Below, one piece after another: positions 63,825 to 64,000 of a stretch of 64,000 bases of DNA (positions are counted from its first letter, which is position 1; each line of letters opens with the position of its first letter). The position numbers and the translations under genes are program-made. The notes below the pieces were generated by a model. The model saw only the letters and a program-made list of their open reading frames with translations, had not been told where the DNA came from and made no database searches. Source of the DNA: JALSNL01 sp036479585 (GTDB taxonomy: Bacteria > Bacteroidota > Ignavibacteria > Ignavibacteriales > Melioribacteraceae); contig OZ245062.1 in NCBI GenBank assembly GCA_965224785.1, forward strand, positions 2,790,001-2,854,000. Reading direction: 5' to 3'.

Positions 63825-64000
63825 GATTTCCATAAATAAAAACTAAAGTATTAAACCCCACCAAAAGTCTTTTATCTAATTATAGAAAATATTATTTAGA
63901 TATTCTCAAATCTTAGATAATTGATTGAACAAATCATTAAAATTTTCCCAAAACCCTACTATACTTTATGGCAAGAAAGTTGACATTGTATAGTGTCAAC
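63825..64000. other. Right-end gap with no recognisable gene
   Basis: About 176 bp of AT-rich sequence. TTGACATTGTATAGTGTCAAC at the last 20 bases contains the inverted repeat TTGACA...TGTCAA, and TATACTTTATGG is nearby. A promoter or operator for a gene beyond the edge is possible. Confidence 0.35.

Overview
The window is AT-rich bacterial chromosome, most likely from the Ignavibacteria / Bacteroidota-Chlorobi group. The evidence is protein-level: three proteins end in type IX secretion (T9SS) type A sorting domains (two with the NYPNPFNPST-like signature), and there is a PorV/PorQ-type barrel, a DUF4837 lipoprotein, a YpdA-type bacillithiol reductase, a lysine-rich HU fusion, a DUF5916 protein and an S46 dipeptidyl-peptidase. 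The rRNA promoter has a sigma70-like TTGACA-N17-TAGATT form rather than the Bacteroidetes -7 type.

Layout. 1-12.9 kb is mostly minus-strand housekeeping: an enoyl-CoA hydratase fragment, truA, a lipoprotein gene, a tilS-hpt-ftsH-lipid kinase run, greA, an AddB-like nuclease and a DUF192 protein. 13-23.8 kb has a hydrolase, an EVE protein, two secreted T9SS proteins, ypdA, an HU fusion, a TonB-type receptor, a DinB protein and a SpoU methyltransferase. At 23.9 kb a tRNA-Thr gene is followed by a decayed copy of itself and a broken IS481-type transposase. 25.3-34.1 kb is a complete type I-B CRISPR-Cas locus (cas8b-cas7-cas5-cas3-cas6-cas1-cas2-cas4), followed by a leader and an array at 34.3-36.2 kb. 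The array meets, tail to tail, an rRNA operon on the minus strand (16S-tRNA-Ile-tRNA-Ala-23S-5S, 36.2-41.4 kb).

41.9-44.3 kb holds a DUF3108 protein, a family 9 glycosyltransferase and an mpg gene with an in-frame stop. 44.6-51.6 kb is defence-rich: an S46 peptidase, a DNA cytosine methyltransferase with an HTH domain plus an HNH endonuclease (type II R-M), an orphan RelB-like antitoxin, two convergent Phd/ParE toxin-antitoxin pairs and a helical-repeat protein. 51.8-64 kb is mainly envelope: a DUF5916 protein, CcmB and CcmA, a secreted metalloprotease, an FG-GAP-like protein, a thioesterase, BamD, a PorV-type barrel and a DUF2279 protein.

Main discovery candidates. (1) The CRISPR array is split by an 858-bp segment with the architecture of an integron gene cassette: one beta-barrel gene with a very short leader, then an attC-like site with complementary R and L boxes. 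Removing it restores a 37-nt spacer, the array's normal spacer length. (2) Each CRISPR repeat begins with GTTCTTTAACAT, almost identical and in the same transcriptional sense to the two rRNA boxA antitermination elements in this window (GTTCTTTGACAT). (3) An HTH-fused methyltransferase has a perfect inverted repeat over its own predicted promoter. (4) Many gaps carry dispersed palindromic repeats bounded by GTCAT/ATGAC, and one palindrome has entered a coding sequence in frame.
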